A stretch of 64,000 bases of DNA from Chelonoidis abingdonii (lineage: Eukaryota > Chordata > Testudines > Testudinidae): positions 293,515,686 through 293,579,685 of the forward strand of contig NC_133770.1 in NCBI RefSeq assembly GCF_003597395.2, read 5' to 3'. Numbering within the stretch: the stretch's first letter is position 1; each line of letters starts with the position of its first letter. The notes beneath the pieces are model-generated. The model did no database searches. It was not told the origin of the DNA and worked only from the letters and a program-made list of their open reading frames with translations. Position numbers and translations under genes: made by a program. Below are positions 1 through 9,885 of the stretch, one piece after another.

Positions 1-1320
1 TTTACCGTAACGGTGCCGGAGGTCAACCGGGTCTCGAGCCCGTTGCCTGGAGCGACTGCGGGTACAACCGGTAGAGATCGGTTGCCGAAGAGGCGTCGAA
101 GTACTGGGGAGTATCTGTCGGGTGGCATGATTGCTGAGCGGCGCCGCAGTGCGCACGAGGGTACCCGATGAAAGCGGTGCAGGCATGAGCAGCGCGGGAT
201 GGGAGTGACTGATTTGAAGAGCATTCTGCACGGGAACGCGATCTGGAACGACGTCTCTTGCTGGGGTCGAACGGAGGCTTACCGAGGCCGGCTTAGCGAT
301 GGATTGAATAACCCGCACGCGTTGTTGCTGGGAGTGAGGCACATCAGCTCTGTCATCGAAATGAGTTCCCTTGCCGTAGAGAGGATCTCACGGCGATAGA
401 AGAAGGGAACAGCTCAACCCACAGCGGAGACGGGAGCTGGTCCGGCACCGGACTACGCTTTGGGACCGGAATCAACGGCTGTCCCAGGTGGAGCAGCTAT
501 CTGCGTGCCGCAGCGGAGACGTGGTGCCGAGTGGAAGATGGTGCCCATGTGACTCGTCTTCGACGAGTCTTTTCTGGGAGGCTGAAGTTGTAGCAGCATG
601 CGCTTATCCCAGTCGAGGAAAGGGAGGGTGCAGAGAGCCGGATGCCAGTAAAAGGTCGGAATGAGGTCCTTCTCAGTACGGAGCGAATGCGGGTGCGAAA
701 GGTTGTGTCCTTACCGGAGCGTCTGATGGCGACTCAGTACTGTTAATGCTGCAGGCTAAGTGCCGACTCCTGAGAGAGCTGGCTTCAGTCGAAAGTATCC
801 TGTCTTCTATCGTCTTTGTTTAAATGACTGCAAATGCGGACTTGTCACAAGGTGGGGATTCCCTAGGCACTTCGGCATGGAGTTCATGGGGGATCCTATT
901 GGCATCGGCTTCTGGCGCCAAGCATGGTTGAATCCCAGTGCTTTGGGCATGGCGCACACGAGGTGGAGGAGAAGGGGTTATCCCTATCCCCTTTCAACTA
1001 TGTATCAATATCTAAAACTAAGTACTAATACTAGATTAAACACAAAAACTCAAAACTTATTACACGTGAGGAGCGAGAGAACTACGAGTACTAGGGATGT
1101 GGAGGTCGCAAGGCCCGGTCCAAGTTCAATGACCAAACACGGGCAAGAGAAGGAATGATGATGGGCGGTTGGGCCGGCGGAGGCGGTATATGTTCAGGGC
1201 ACCATAGTGGCGCCACCAGGGGTCGCCAGCTTGGCCAACTGGTGTTCAGGGTCAAATTTCGTCATGAAGTTGCACGCGGAACTGCGGCCGGCCTATTGGA
1301 AGGATATGAGCAAGCACTCT
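1..1320 (-). mobile_element. Inverted partial copy of the DIRS element (5' end and gag region)
   Basis: The reverse complement follows the DIRS element at about 3750-5096 from end to end: position 1 pairs with about 5096 and position 1320 with about 3750. It includes the left terminal repeat (about 1190-1320), the gag start region (about 840-970) and the repeated GGCACCG-type codons of early gag. Matches are close but broken by many one- or two-base insertions and deletions, worst at 1240-1310. It carries no usable ORF of its own. The copy is cut by the window edge, so its full length is unknown. Confidence 0.85.
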
Positions 1321-3610
1321 AGAAGGAAGGATGAGATCCACCACTCCTAGGTTTCACCTAGCTGTTTACCACCCTCTGAGTTGAAAAGTTTTTTCCGTTA
1401 TATCAACCTAAACCTCCGCTGCTTGCAACTTGAGAACCCTTACTCCTTGTTCTGTTCAATTCAAGGTACCACTGAGAACAGTCTAGATCATCCTCTTTGG
1501 ACCCCATTTCAGTAGTTGAAAGCACCTGTCAATCTCCCCATTCTTCTCTCTGCAGACTGAAATCCCAGTTCCTCAGCCTCTCCTCATAAGTCATGTGCTC
1601 CAGCCCCCTAATCATTTTTCTTGCCTCCGCTGGACTCTTTCCAATTTTTCCACACATTCTTGTAGTGTGGGCCAAAACTGGACACAGTTACTCCAGATGA
1701 AGGCCTCACCAACGTTGAATAGAGGAGGAATGATCACATCCCACGATCTGCTGGCAATGCCCCTACTTATACAGCCCAAATGCCGTTAGCCTTCTTGGCA
1801 ACAAGGACACACTGTTGACTCATATCCAACTTCTCGTCACTGTAACCCCTAGGTCCTTTTCTGCAGAACTCCTGCCTCGCCATTCGGTCCCTAGTCTGTA
1901 ACAGTGCATGGGATTCTTCCATCCTAAGTGCAGGACTCGCACTGGTCCTTGTTGAACCTCATCAGGTTTCTTTTGGCCCAGTCCCTCTAAATTTGTCTAG
2001 GTCCTCTGTATCCTATCCCTACCCTCCAGCGTATCTACCCACTCCTCCCAGTTTAGTTTTCATCTGCAAACTTGCTGAGAGTGCAGTCCATGCATCCTCC
2101 AGATCATAATGAAGTTGAACTGAAAACCCCCAGGACCGACCCTTGGGGCACTCCACTTGAAACCGGCTGCCAACTAGACATGGATCACTACCCGTTGACC
2201 CAACGATTCTAGCCAGCTTTCTATATAGTGTATAGTCCATCGTCAGCCCATACTTCTTTAAATGCTGGCAAAGATACTGTGGGAGACCGTATCAAGGGAA
2301 TAACACATCCACTGCTTTCCCTCATTCACAGACCACAGTTATCTCCTCATAAAAGGCAATTAGGTTAGTAAGGCATGACTTGCCCTTTGGTGAATCCATG
2401 AATGATTCCTAATCACTTTCCACTCCTCTAAGTTGCTTCAGAATGATTCCTTGAGGACCTGCTCCAGATTTTCAGGGACAGAGGTGAGGCTGACTGGCCC
2501 TGTAGGTCCACGGATCCTCCTTCTTCCCTTTTTAAAGATGGGCACTAACATGGCCTTTTTCCAGTCATCCGGACCTCCCTGTTCGCCATGAATTTTCAAA
2601 GATAATGGCCAATGGTCTGCGATCACATCCGCCAACTCCTTAGCACCCTCGGATGCAGCGCATCTGCCCCAATGGACTTGTGCTCGTTCAGTTTTTCTAA
2701 ATAGTCCTGAACCACTTCTTTCCCCACAGAGGGCTGGTCACCTCCTCTCATTGCGTGCTGCCCAGTGCAGCCGTTTGGGAGCTAACCTTGTTTGTGAAAA
2801 AGAGGCAAAAAAAATCATTGGTACATTAGCTTTTTCCATATATCTCTGTCACTGAGTTTCCTCCTCATTCGTAAGGAGCCCACCACTTTCTTGACTTTCT
2901 TCTCGTTGCTACATATCTTGAAGAAACCCTTCTTGTTACTCTAACTATCTCTTGCTAGCTGCAACTCCAAGTGTGATTTGGCCTTCCTGATTTCACTTCT
3001 GCATGCCTGAGCAATATTTTTATACTCCTCCCTGGTCATTGTCAATCTTCCCACTTCTTGTAAGCTTCTTTTTTTGCGTTTAAGATCAGCAAGATTCACT
3101 GTTAAGCCAAGCTGGTCGCTTGCATATTTACTATTCTTCCTACACATCGGGATGCTTTTTCCTACAACCTCAATAAGTTCTTTAAAATACAGCCAGCTCT
3201 CCGGACTCCTTTCCCCTCATGTTATTTTCCCAGGGGATCCTGCCATCAGCTCCCTGAGGGAGTCAAAGTCTGTTTTTCTGAAGTCCAGATCTGTATTCTG
3301 CTGCTCTCCTTCTTCCTTGTGTCAGGATCCTGAACAAAACAATCTCATGGTAAAGCCTCCCAGGTTCCATCTACTTTTGCTTCCCTACTAACTCTTCTCT
3401 GTTTGTGAGCAGTGGGTCAGAAGAGCTCTGGCCCTAGTTGGTTCCTGCCAGCACTTGCACCAGGAATTGTCCCTACACTTTCCAAAAATATCCTGGATTG
3501 TCTGTGCACACTGTATTGCTCTCCAGCAGTATCAGGTGATTAAAGTGAGAATAGGGCCTGCGATCTAGTAACTTCGCTAGTTGCCGTAAGAAAGCCACGT
3601 CCACCTCATG
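1321..3610 (-). mobile_element. CR1 LINE, minus strand, degraded
   Basis: Read on the minus strand this is a chicken-repeat-1 LINE. The 3' region lies at about 1321-1460, and the segment 1580-2160 matches the familiar CR1 reverse-transcriptase 3' half (CTCCGCTGGACTCT at 1627, GGCCTTCTTGGCAACAAGG-like text near 1790). Further 5' pieces extend to about 3605, where the text near 3540-3605 resembles the CR1 endonuclease/RT region. The reading frame is broken throughout by small indels. At 3611 the sequence switches abruptly to CR1 in the plus orientation. Confidence 0.85.
2438..3147 (-). pseudogene. CR1 ORF2 reverse-transcriptase remnant
   Basis: CR1 ORF2 encodes an endonuclease and reverse transcriptase for target-primed insertion. 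Two separated minus-strand frames survive. The block at 3147-2941 carries an EEYKNIAQACRSEIRKAKSH-like segment typical of the linker before the RT. The block at 2635-2438 contains WKKAMLVPIFKKG and GPVSLTSVPENLEQ, the early RT fingers motifs of the CR1 clade. Stops and frameshifts separate and follow the blocks, so no functional protein is possible. The catalytic F/YADD block is not preserved in an open frame. Confidence 0.8.
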
Positions 3611-3741
3611 ATGACAGAACAAGGAGTAATGGTCTCAAGTTGCAGCAGGGGAGGTTTAGGTTGGATATTAGGAAAAACTTTTTCACTCAGAGTGGTGAAA
3701 CACTAGGTGAAACCTAGGGAGGTGGTGGAATCTCCTTCCTT
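3611..3741 (+). mobile_element. CR1 3' segment left of the DIRS insertion
   Basis: Plus-strand CR1 3' sequence running from GACAGAACAAGGAG to the ending TCTCCTTCCTT (3731-3741). It continues at 9896 beyond the DIRS element, so the DIRS copy split one CR1. It carries an unusual internal variant, AGGTGAAACCTAGG (about 3706-3719), which also appears in the inverted copy near 1350. The start at 3611 directly abuts minus-strand CR1. Confidence 0.85.
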
Positions 3742-3750
3742 CTTAGAGTG

Positions 3751-3930
3751 CTTGCTCATATCCATTCCAATTAGGCGTGCGCATGCCGCGTGCACGTTCA
3801 TCGGAAGATTTTTACCCTAGCAACACTCAGTTGGCCAGCTGGGCGACCCCTGGAGTGGCGCCACTATGGTGCCGAACATATACCCCTGCCGGCCCAACCG
3901 CCCCTCAGTTCCTTCTTACTGCCCGTGTTG
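3751..3930 (+). repeat. DIRS left inverted terminal repeat
   Basis: Begins TGCTTGCTCATATCCATTCC and runs through GTGGCGCCACTATGG to the GCCCAACCGCCCCTC block. Its reverse complement is found at about 9712-9885 with roughly 85-90 percent agreement by eye. Inverted, non-identical termini are the DIRS signature, unlike direct LTRs. The outermost 30 bases are also complementary to the first half of the internal complementary region. Confidence 0.88.
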
Positions 3931-4124
3931 GTCATTGGAACTGTGGAGCGTGGCTTTGCTGACCTCCACATCCCTAGCTACTCGTAGTTCTCTGCTCCTC
4001 ACTGTGTACATAGTTTTGAGTTTTTGTGTTTATACTTAGTATTAGTACTTAGTTTTATAGTTAGTGTACATAGTTGAAAGGGGGATCGGGGATTAGCCCC
4101 TTTCCTCCACCTCGGTGCGGGCCC

Positions 4125-6571
4125 ATGCCCAAAGCACTGGGATTCAAACCATGCTTGGCGTGCCAGAAGCCGATGCCAATAGGGGATCCCCATGACTCCT
4201 GCCTGAAGTGCCTAGGGGAATCCCACCTTGTTGACAAGTGCCGCATTTGCAAGTCATTTAAACTAAGGACGAAGAAGGAGCAGGACTTTCGACTGAAGCA
4301 GCTCCTCATGGAGTCGGCACTTAGTCCTGCAGCATTGGTACTGAGCGCCCAACAGACTGCCTCGGTAAGGAGCACACCTTCGGCACCGGATCGCTCCGGT
4401 ACCGAGAAGGACTCTTGGCACCGACCTTTACTGGCACCGACTCCTTGGCACCGCTCCCTTTCCTCGACTGGGATACGACATGCTGCTACAACTTCAGCCT
4501 CCCAGAAAAAGCACTCGTCGAAGACGAGTCACTGGGCACCCATCTTCCACTGCGGCACCCGTCTTCCGCTGCGGCACCGCAGATAGCTGCTCCACCTGGG
4601 ACGGCACTGTTGATTCCGGTCCCACAAGGGCCGTTGAGTCCGGTGCCGGACAGCTCCCCGTCTCCTGCTGTGGTTGAGCTTGTTCTCCCTTCTACGCCGG
4701 AGACCTTCTCTACGGCAAGGGAGCTCATTTCGATGACAGAGCTGATGTGTCCTCAACCCCCAGCACCGCTGGTGCGGGTTATTCAATCCATCGGCAAGCC
4801 GGCCCTGGTAAGGCCTCCGTCCGTCGACCCAGCAGAGAGACGTCGTTCCAGATCGCGTTCTCGCAGATGCTCTCAATCACGTCACTCCCATTCCCGGCGC
4901 TGCTCATGGTCCTGGCACCGCTTTCTATCGTGGTACCGGTCGCACTTGCGGCGCCGCTCAGCATCATGCTCACCGGACAGATACTCCCAGTACTGATCGG
5001 CCTCTCGGCACCGATCTCGGTACCGTGTATCCCGCAGTCGCTCCAGGCAATCGGGCTCGAGATCCCGGTTGACCTCCCGGCACCGTTACGGTAAAAGGTC
5101 CCGGTCTCGATCGCGGCACTGCCATAGCCCCCAGTACCGCCCTGGGATCGAGCATCCAGAACAGTGCCGTCCTCACAGGGCCTCTCGGCACCACTGTGGC
5201 CTTCGAGACACACTTCAGTATCGTCTCAGGCTGGAAGTGCATCATACAGTCCAGAGGCTGACTCAGACGTCCCCAGCCACTATCCGGAGAGACAAGGCCA
5301 TGAACAAGGGCCTCATCACTGGTCCTTCTGGACACTATGGGCATACCACCAGGCCCAAGGTGCCCCGTCAGTGGCTCAACGCTCGGCCCCCTCAGAACAC
5401 CGGCTACCAGAGGCAACAGTGAGCCGCCCTCCCCTTACGGAGACCGATGAAGGTCCAGTTCCATCAGTAGGCACAGAGGCTCCACCTGATCCAACTGATG
5501 CTCTTCCTGTACACGACCCACCTCAGGACCCGTTTGGTCCCGGGCCTCTCCTCCTCTTCCTCCTCTTCCTCACCTGATGAGGCAGTAGCAGGAACATCTT
5601 CCTCAGGCCCTCCGCCAATCGATCTCGGGGCCCATCAAGACCTTTTGAGGCGGGTGGCCCAGAATATGAATTTGCAGATGGAGGAGGTCACTGAGATAGA
5701 GGACCCGGTCGTAGACATCTTATCAGCTCATGCACCTACCAGAGTGGCGCTCCCGTTCATCCACACTATACAAGCCAATGCTGACACCATTTGGCAGTCC
5801 CCAGCTTCAATTCCACCTACAGCTAGGGGAGTAGAGAGGAAATATGGTCCCCTCAAAGCGGTACGAATACCTCTACACCCATCCACCTCCCTGCTCTCTG
5901 GTTGTCCAATTGGTGAATGAACAGGAGTGTTACAGCCAGCAAGCATCATCTCCTAAGGTGAAGGAGGCTAGACGCATGGACCTCCTAGGCTGCAAAATAT
6001 ACTCGGCTGGGGGCCTTCAACTTAGGGTGGCAAATCAACAGGCCCTCCTAAGTCGGTACAATTTTAATATCTGGGTGTCAGTGGGGAAGTTTACGGAGCT
6101 TCTTCCCCAGGACTCTCGTCCAGAGTTTACGGCCCTGCTCGAAGAGGGTAAAAAGGTGGCAAGAACCTCCCTCCAGGCCTCTCTGGATGCTGCGGACTCA
6201 GCGGCCAGAACTCTGGCAACTGGAGTGACGATGAAGCGTATTTCCTGGCTCCAGGCTTTCCTCCTGAATTGCAGCAGACCACTCAGGATTTACCTTTTGA
6301 GGGTCAGAGCCTCTTCTCAGACAAAACCGACCCCACGCTACAAAGCCTCAAGGACAATCGTGTCATTATGCGCTCGCTGGGCATGCACACGCCAGTGACC
6401 CAGCAAAGGTCCTTCCGGACCCACCCATACCGCCCGTACAACCAGTCTAGGCCGTGTCAGGATTCTACCAGACGGCGCGGCAGGGGGAATCGGCACAGGC
6501 AGTCTGGCCCTCAAGGATCCCAAAGTCAAGTGCCTCCTAAACCACCAGCGGGGCCTAAGCAAAACTTTTGA
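4125..6571 (+). pseudogene. DIRS gag-like ORF1, frameshifted
   Basis: The likely start is the ATG at 4125, because the Cys/His-rich block begins just behind it. Residues 10-42 show C10-x2-C13, H23-x2-C26-x2-C29, H34 and C39-x2-C42, a probable zinc-binding cluster. This frame closes at 4586. The body then continues in other frames: an Arg/Ser- and Pro-rich stretch (about 4750-5420), an acidic and serine-rich part (5498-5920), a helical part (5844-6398, with REXX-type charged helices) and a basic Arg/Gly/Gln tail (6269-6571) that could bind RNA. At least three frame changes are needed to link them, so the protein is broken. Function is inferred from its position as ORF1 of a DIRS element; capsid homology itself cannot be shown by eye. 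Confidence 0.75.
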
Positions 6572-6692
6572 TGGGACGCCCGAGGACGGCCCACCAGTTA
6601 TCCTACCGGATCCTTCTCCCTCTTTTTTCAACTGCCTCTTCCATTTCCTCCCTGCCTGGTCCCAACTAACCTCCGATCGTTGGGTCCTTCGC

Positions 6693-8507
6693 ATGGTGGA
6701 AACGGGATACCATCTACAGTTTGTGTCAACCCCTCCCTCCCACCCTCCTTACCCGTCCCTCTTCAGGGACCCCGCTCATGAGCAATTCCTCTGGCAAGAG
6801 GTCCAGGTGCTCCTAAAGATGGGAGCCATAGAGGAGGTGCCAGAAGACATGAGGGGCAAGGGGTTCTATTCCTGTTACTTTTTAATCCCCAAGGCAAAGG
6901 GAGGTCTGCGACCAATCCTAGACTTGGGAGAACTCAACAAATTCCTGATAAAGTTGAGTTCTGCATGGTATCCCTGGGGACCATCGTCCCAGTTCTGCAT
7001 GGTATCCCTGGATCCAGGAGACTGGTATGCCACCCTCGACATGAAGGACGCTTATTTCCACATCGCCATCTATCCACCACACAGACGGTACCTCCGCTTT
7101 GTGGTCAACCACCAATACTTTCAGTTCACGGTACTTCCCTTTGGCCTTTCTACAGCTCCGAGGGTCTTCACCAAATGCATGGCTGTAGTAGCCGCCTCCC
7201 TCCGGCGTCGTCGAGTACACATCTTCCCGTATCTCGATGATTGGCTTATTCGAGGGACTTCTCGCTTACAAGTATCGCAGCACCTGTGCATCGTCAGAGA
7301 CCTCTTCGGCCGCTTAGGTCTCATGATCAACACAAGGAAGTCTATGCTCATGCCCACGCAGAGAATAGACTTCATTGGAGCCATTCTGGACTCCACTTTG
7401 GCCAGAGCCTGCCTCCCCCAGTCTCGTTTTCAAGCAATGGCTTCATTAATTCACAGTCTTCAATCCTTTCTGACAACGTTGGTGTGGTCTTGCTGCGGCC
7501 TGGTAGGTCACATGGCCTCCTGCACCTTCGTGACCAAGTATGCGAGGCTACGTCTCCGTCCCTTCCAAACCTGGCTGGCTTCAATATACCGTCCTCACAG
7601 AGACAGTCTGGATTCTGTGCTCACTGTCCCCAGGAAGGTTCTTGACTCCCTCACTTGGTGGTTAGACCCCTCTCTGGTCTGCACAGGGATGCCTTTCCAC
7701 CCACCACAACCCTTGGTAGCCCTAACCACAGACGCTTCATCTCTGGGTTGGGGTGCCCATCTCGGGAGTCGACACACTCAAGGCCTCTGGTTGCCCCAAG
7801 AGCTGTCCCTGCACATCAACATGAGGGAACTGAGAGCAGTCCGTCTAGCCTGCCAGGTGTTTTGGGAACATCTCCAAGGCCGTTGTGTATCAGTATTCAC
7901 GGACAACACAACGGCCATGTTTTACATAAACAAGCAGGGCGGAGCACGCTCCTCTCTCTTCTGCTTAGAAGCCATCCACCTCTGGGAATTTTGCATAGTC
8001 CACTCTATCGATTTGGTAGTGTCTTTTCTCCCCGGAGTCCAGAACACTCTGGCAGATCACCTCAGCAGATCCTTCCTGTCTCACGAGTGGTTGGTATGCC
8101 CGGACGTTATCCATTCTGTTTTCCGGAGGTGGGGCTTTTCCCACATAGACCTCTTTGCCTCTCGAGAGAACAGGAAATGCCAGGTGTTCTGCAGCTTCCA
8201 AGGATGCTCCCCGGGCTCCCTCTCGGATGCATTCCTGATCCCGTGGAAGAGGCACCTACTTTATGCCTTCCCGCCGTTTCTGCTCGTCCACAGAGTCCTA
8301 CTCAAACTCTGCAGGGACAGAGCCCACCTAATCCTCATTGCCCTAGCATGGCCGAGGCAACATTGGTTCACCCTGTTGTTCGACCTCTCCGTGGCAGACC
8401 TGATCCCCCTGCCACTCTGGCTGGACCTCATAACACAGGACTTGGGCGGGCTTCACCATCTGGACCTGCAGTCCCTTCTTCTGACAGCATGGCTGCTACG
8501 TGGTTGA
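6693..8507 (+). CDS. DIRS reverse transcriptase / RNase H / methyltransferase-like ORF (604 codons, open)
   Basis: Copies the element RNA into DNA and removes the RNA strand. RT: LDMKDAYFHI carries the first catalytic Asp, PFGLSTAP is the next block, and YLDD at residues 180-183 is the active-site box. RNase H follows: Asp347 (LTTDASS), Glu379 (MRELRAV), Asp404 (FTDNTTA) and Asp455 (LADHLSR). The tail (about residues 480-560: HIDLFASR, YAFPP, WPRQHW) matches the region described in DIRS as a Dam-like methyltransferase. The frame stays open upstream of the chosen ATG to at least 6552 and includes SDRWVL, so translation may begin earlier. An imperfect repeat of about 20 bases near 6959-7012 replaces a normally conserved stretch between LNKFLIKL and DPGDW and may damage the enzyme despite the open frame. 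Confidence 0.92.
   Translation: MVETGYHLQFVSTPPSHPPYPSLFRDPAHEQFLWQEVQVLLKMGAIEEVPEDMRGKGFYSCYFLIPKAKGGLRPILDLGELNKFLIKLSSAWYPWGPSSQFCMVSLDPGDWYATLDMKDAYFHIAIYPPHRRYLRFVVNHQYFQFTVLPFGLSTAPRVFTKCMAVVAASLRRRRVHIFPYLDDWLIRGTSRLQVSQHLCIVRDLFGRLGLMINTRKSMLMPTQRIDFIGAILDSTLARACLPQSRFQAMASLIHSLQSFLTTLVWSCCGLVGHMASCTFVTKYARLRLRPFQTWLASIYRPHRDSLDSVLTVPRKVLDSLTWWLDPSLVCTGMPFHPPQPLVALTTDASSLGWGAHLGSRHTQGLWLPQELSLHINMRELRAVRLACQVFWEHLQGRCVSVFTDNTTAMFYINKQGGARSSLFCLEAIHLWEFCIVHSIDLVVSFLPGVQNTLADHLSRSFLSHEWLVCPDVIHSVFRRWGFSHIDLFASRENRKCQVFCSFQGCSPGSLSDAFLIPWKRHLLYAFPPFLLVHRVLLKLCRDRAHLILIALAWPRQHWFTLLFDLSVADLIPLPLWLDLITQDLGGLHHLDLQSLLLTAWLLRG
6959..7012 (+). repeat. Short tandem duplication inside the RT frame
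   Basis: TTCTGCATGGTATCCCTGG occurs twice, at about 6959-6977 and 6993-7011, separated by GGACCATCGTCCCAG. The second copy is read in a different frame from the first, so the peptide between LIKL and DPGD differs from the usual DIRS RT sequence while the overall frame survives. Confidence 0.8.
7655..8488 (+). other. Long second open frame overlapping RNase H and methyltransferase-like regions
   Basis: This frame (+2 relative to the RT ORF) stays open for about 830 bases upstream of the recombinase domain and continues into it. The predicted peptide is rich in Pro, Ser, Arg and His and has no recognisable domain. In DIRS elements the recombinase ORF commonly overlaps the RT/RNase H ORF, so the open frame may reflect overlapping coding use. 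It could also be a by-product of codon bias in the real frame. Confidence 0.5.
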
Positions 8508-9554
8508 GCCAGTCGGAATTGTGTTGTTCCATCTCGGTGCAACAGGTGCTAGTGGGCAGCAGGAAACCTTCCATGAGGACGACATATCTCACCAAGTGGA
8601 AGCGTTTCTCCCACTGGTGTGCTCAGAGTAACTTAATCCCCGGACAGGTTTCTGTTCCCATTGTCCTGGATTACCTATGGTCCCTCAAAGAGCAGGGCCT
8701 GGCGGTCTCTTCTATAAGGGTGCATCTTGCAGTTATTTCAGCCTTCCACCCGGGGGAAAATGGCAGCTCAATCTTTTCTCACCCCATAGTTTCCAGGTTC
8801 CTTAAGGGATTGGAGCGGTTGTATTCCCAAGTCAGATGCCCGACCCCCACCTGGGATCTCAACCTGGTGCTAGCCAAACTAGTGGGTTCCCCTTTCGAGC
8901 CTCTAGCCACGTGCTTGCTGCTGTACCTCTCCTGGAAGACAGCCTTCCTTGTCTCTATCACCTCGGCAAGACGAGTATCAGAGCTTCGAGCCTTGACAGT
9001 GGATCCCCCGTATACGGTATTCCACAAGGACAAGGTACAGCTGCGACCACACCCGGCATTCCTCCCTAAGGTGGTGTCCGCTTTCCATATTAATCAAGAC
9101 ATCTTTCTCCCAGTTTTTTTCCTGAAGCCGCATTCATCGTGTCGGGAACAACAACTACATACCTTGGATGTCCGCAGGGCTCTCACCTTTTATATCGAGA
9201 GAACCAAACCCTTCCGAAGGTCACCCCAGCTCTTTGTAGCAGTGGGAGACCGGATGAAAGGCATCCCGGTCTCTTCCCAAAGAATTTCATCTTTGGACAT
9301 CCTGCATCCGAACATGCTATGAATTGGCTCACATTCCGGCTAACCATCTCACCGCCCATTCTACGCAGGCGCAAGCCTTGTCTGCCTCTTTCCTGGCCCA
9401 TGTCCCCATCCAGGAAATCTGTCATGCTGCTACCTGGTCTTCCATTCCCACCTTTGCCTCACACTGTGCATTGGTTCAGCAGTCCAGAGATGATGCAGCC
9501 TTTGGCTCAGCAGTTTTGCATTCCGCAACGTCTCACTCTGACCCCGCTGCCTAG
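8489..9554 (+). pseudogene. DIRS tyrosine recombinase, frameshifted with likely catalytic losses
   Basis: Integrates the circular DNA form. I take the domain from the ATG at 8489 (MAATWLSQSEL); the same frame is open back to 7655. The N-terminal core-binding part has YLTKWKRFSHWC and VLDYLWSL. The catalytic part has ARRVSELRAL, with the first Arg codon at 8972. The frame ends at a TGA at 9320-9322, while the rest of the domain (LAHIP, HLTAHST) continues in another frame to the TAG at 9552-9554. In the expected HxxR box the sequence reads HSTQ, with Gln at 9366-9368. At the expected nucleophile position the sequence reads SHCAL, with Cys at 9465-9467 where a Tyr would be expected. With frameshift and both changes this copy is almost certainly inactive. 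The assignment of the nucleophile position rests on memory of the family. Confidence 0.88.
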
Positions 9555-9574
9555 GTAAGGCTTGGGAATCACCT

Positions 9575-9672
9575 AATTGGAATCGATATGAGCAAGCACT
9601 CGAAGAAGAAAAGACAGTTACTCTCCTTTGTAACTGTTGTTCTTTGAGATGTGTTGCTCATATCCATTCCAA
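9575..9672 (+). promoter_or_regulatory. DIRS internal complementary region
   Basis: The first half (about 9575-9606) is the reverse complement of the left end (3745-3777: GAGTGCTTGCTCATATC). The second half (about 9634-9672: ACTGTTGTTCTTTGAGATG) is complementary to the right end (about 9857-9895). This is the splint that, in the accepted DIRS model, aligns both ends of the copy to form a circle. At its centre is a perfect 8-base hairpin, ACAGTTAC (9614-9621) with GTAACTGT (9630-9637), loop of 8. It lies immediately after the recombinase stop. Confidence 0.85.
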
Positions 9673-9711
9673 ACCCGCCTTCCTACCCCACTGTCGGAGT
9701 AGCTGGCAAGA

Positions 9712-9885
9712 ACGAACCGAGGGGCGGTTGGGCTGGCAGGGGTATGTATTTGGCACCATAGCGGCGCCACTCCAGGGGGCGCCCAGCCGGCCCACCGAGT
9801 GTTGCTAGGGTAAAAATCTTCCGACGAACGTGCACATGGCGTGTGCACACCTAATTGGAATGGATATGAGCAACACATCTTGAAG
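9712..9885 (-). repeat. DIRS right inverted terminal repeat
   Basis: Its reverse complement starts TGCTCATATCCATTCCAATT and follows the left repeat through GGAGTGGCGCC and ACCCCTGCC. Beyond it (9886-9895) the end reads through AAGAACAACAG, which differs from the left end and pairs with the second half of the internal complementary region. Confidence 0.88.

Noticed and set aside
4415..5577. Overlapping frames on both strands within the DIRS gag region
   Set aside because: Repeated GGCACCG-type words open several frames at once; only the frames with the Cys/His cluster and the gag body order were kept.
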